Below are positions 63,421 to 64,000 of a stretch of 64,000 nt of DNA, piece by piece. This stretch comes from Pycnopodia helianthoides. Its lineage: Eukaryota; Echinodermata; Asteroidea; Forcipulatida; Asteriidae. Position numbers and translations under genes: made by a program. The notes under the pieces were generated by a model. The model was not told where the DNA came from. It saw only the letters and a program-made list of their open reading frames with translations, and did not search any database. Within the stretch, counting starts at the first letter, position 1. Each line of letters starts with the position of its first letter. The stretch covers positions 6,900,583-6,964,582 of the forward strand of contig CM063258.1 in the NCBI GenBank assembly GCA_032158295.1, in the 5' to 3' direction.

Positions 63421-64000
63421 TAACCCCAAATGATAGCGTGTGTGTGTTTTGTGAGAGATTTGGGCCGGGGGTGTGGCGTATGATATGAAATGTTGCCAGG
63501 ATCTTACCTATAAAACATCTAATATGAAATGTCCATTGCGTGAAGCTAACCAGACGACGTTTTACCTGTGAACAGGCGTCTGCAGCAGGCGTCTGTCTTA
63601 TCCCAAGTTGACATTTAGTATCCACGAACATGCTCTAATTCGGTCACGAGGTTAGGAAATAAACTCTTATGAAATGTTACGATCTATATATGTTTTTCCA
63701 TGGGCAGTTCTCCAGCTGAGAATTATATTTCATTTAAAGGACATAACATAATCACAAAGAATTGCACAATCTCCCGGTGTGTTCTCTTTTTGATAGAGGG
63801 TTTACCCCACCATCGAGGAAGCCCCACTGACACCATTTTGTTCACAGTGTACCTAAATTCGCGGCCTCCTTTTCGCACCATAAGAAAATGTAGTTGATAA
63901 AGTTGTACTGGGTATAGGTTTACGGATGCTATCCAAGTGATTAAAATCTGTTCCGAGAAGAGCGTCAAATAAATTAAAAAAACGTCTTCCTTCTGAAATA

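Larger units (their letters stand above)
60883..64000 (-). other. Probable first intron or upstream region of the homeobox gene
   Basis: No exon is identified. It contains two minus-strand SINE copies (61,021-61,290 and 63,110-63,420) and a family 2 TTAA MITE (62,550-62,918). A CG-rich patch at 61,840-61,970 has an open frame on both strands and could be a first exon or promoter, but no motif supports either. Confidence 0.45.

Overview
This is a eukaryotic (animal) genomic window, AT-rich and intron-rich, crowded with short non-autonomous transposons (MITEs), tRNA-derived SINEs, minisatellites and homopolymer runs. No prokaryotic gene organisation, CRISPR array or long transposase ORF is seen. 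The recognised homeobox gene and the style of the repeats fit a marine deuterostome. My best guess is an echinoderm, possibly a sea star, but this rests on memory of repeat style and was not checked by any search.

Region 1 (about 1.1-39.2 kb, + strand) holds the 3' part of one split gene. I could place thirteen exons by matching GT/AG sites, open frame and intron phase. They encode roughly 700 residues: coiled coil, then a segment with DKFEDKLLQMRELFK and DDDVFYNSNDDWEKD, low-complexity Ser/Gly stretches, then helical segments. The best guess is the tail of a kinesin-3 family motor of KIF14 type; motor and FHA domains would lie upstream of the window. Its introns carry most of the SINEs and MITEs. 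A 20.4-kb intron (13,825-34,256) contains the largest minisatellite arrays: a 42-bp-type C-rich array at 18.1-20.0 kb, a 42-bp array at 24.7-25.1 kb and a roughly 105-bp array at 29.0-30.25 kb.

Region 2 (39.2-58.0 kb) has no gene I can support. It holds simple repeats, inverted-repeat elements and SINE fragments.

Region 3 (58.07-60.88 kb, - strand) holds two exons of a Prrx-type paired-like homeobox gene. One encodes homeodomain helices 1-2 and the start of helix 3; the other encodes VWFQNRRAKFRRNE, the C-terminal region and an OAR-like motif. The first exon is not recognised and is probably beyond 64 kb or hidden in 61-64 kb. The two genes converge, tail to tail, about 19 kb apart.

Both genes contain single-base frame disruptions (near 1863, 5741-5760, 12,794-12,800 and 58,138-58,145), and the homeobox exon lacks a GT donor. 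Reading frame and intron phase are otherwise well kept, so I favour assembly or sequencing indels over decay, but this needs read-level checking. The most informative repeat observations are a MITE inserted into a TTAA-containing satellite unit (giving the empty site directly), a near-perfect 162-bp palindromic element with a CTG target duplication, nested insertions, and a minisatellite that has duplicated a splice acceptor together with the first 12 bases of an exon.
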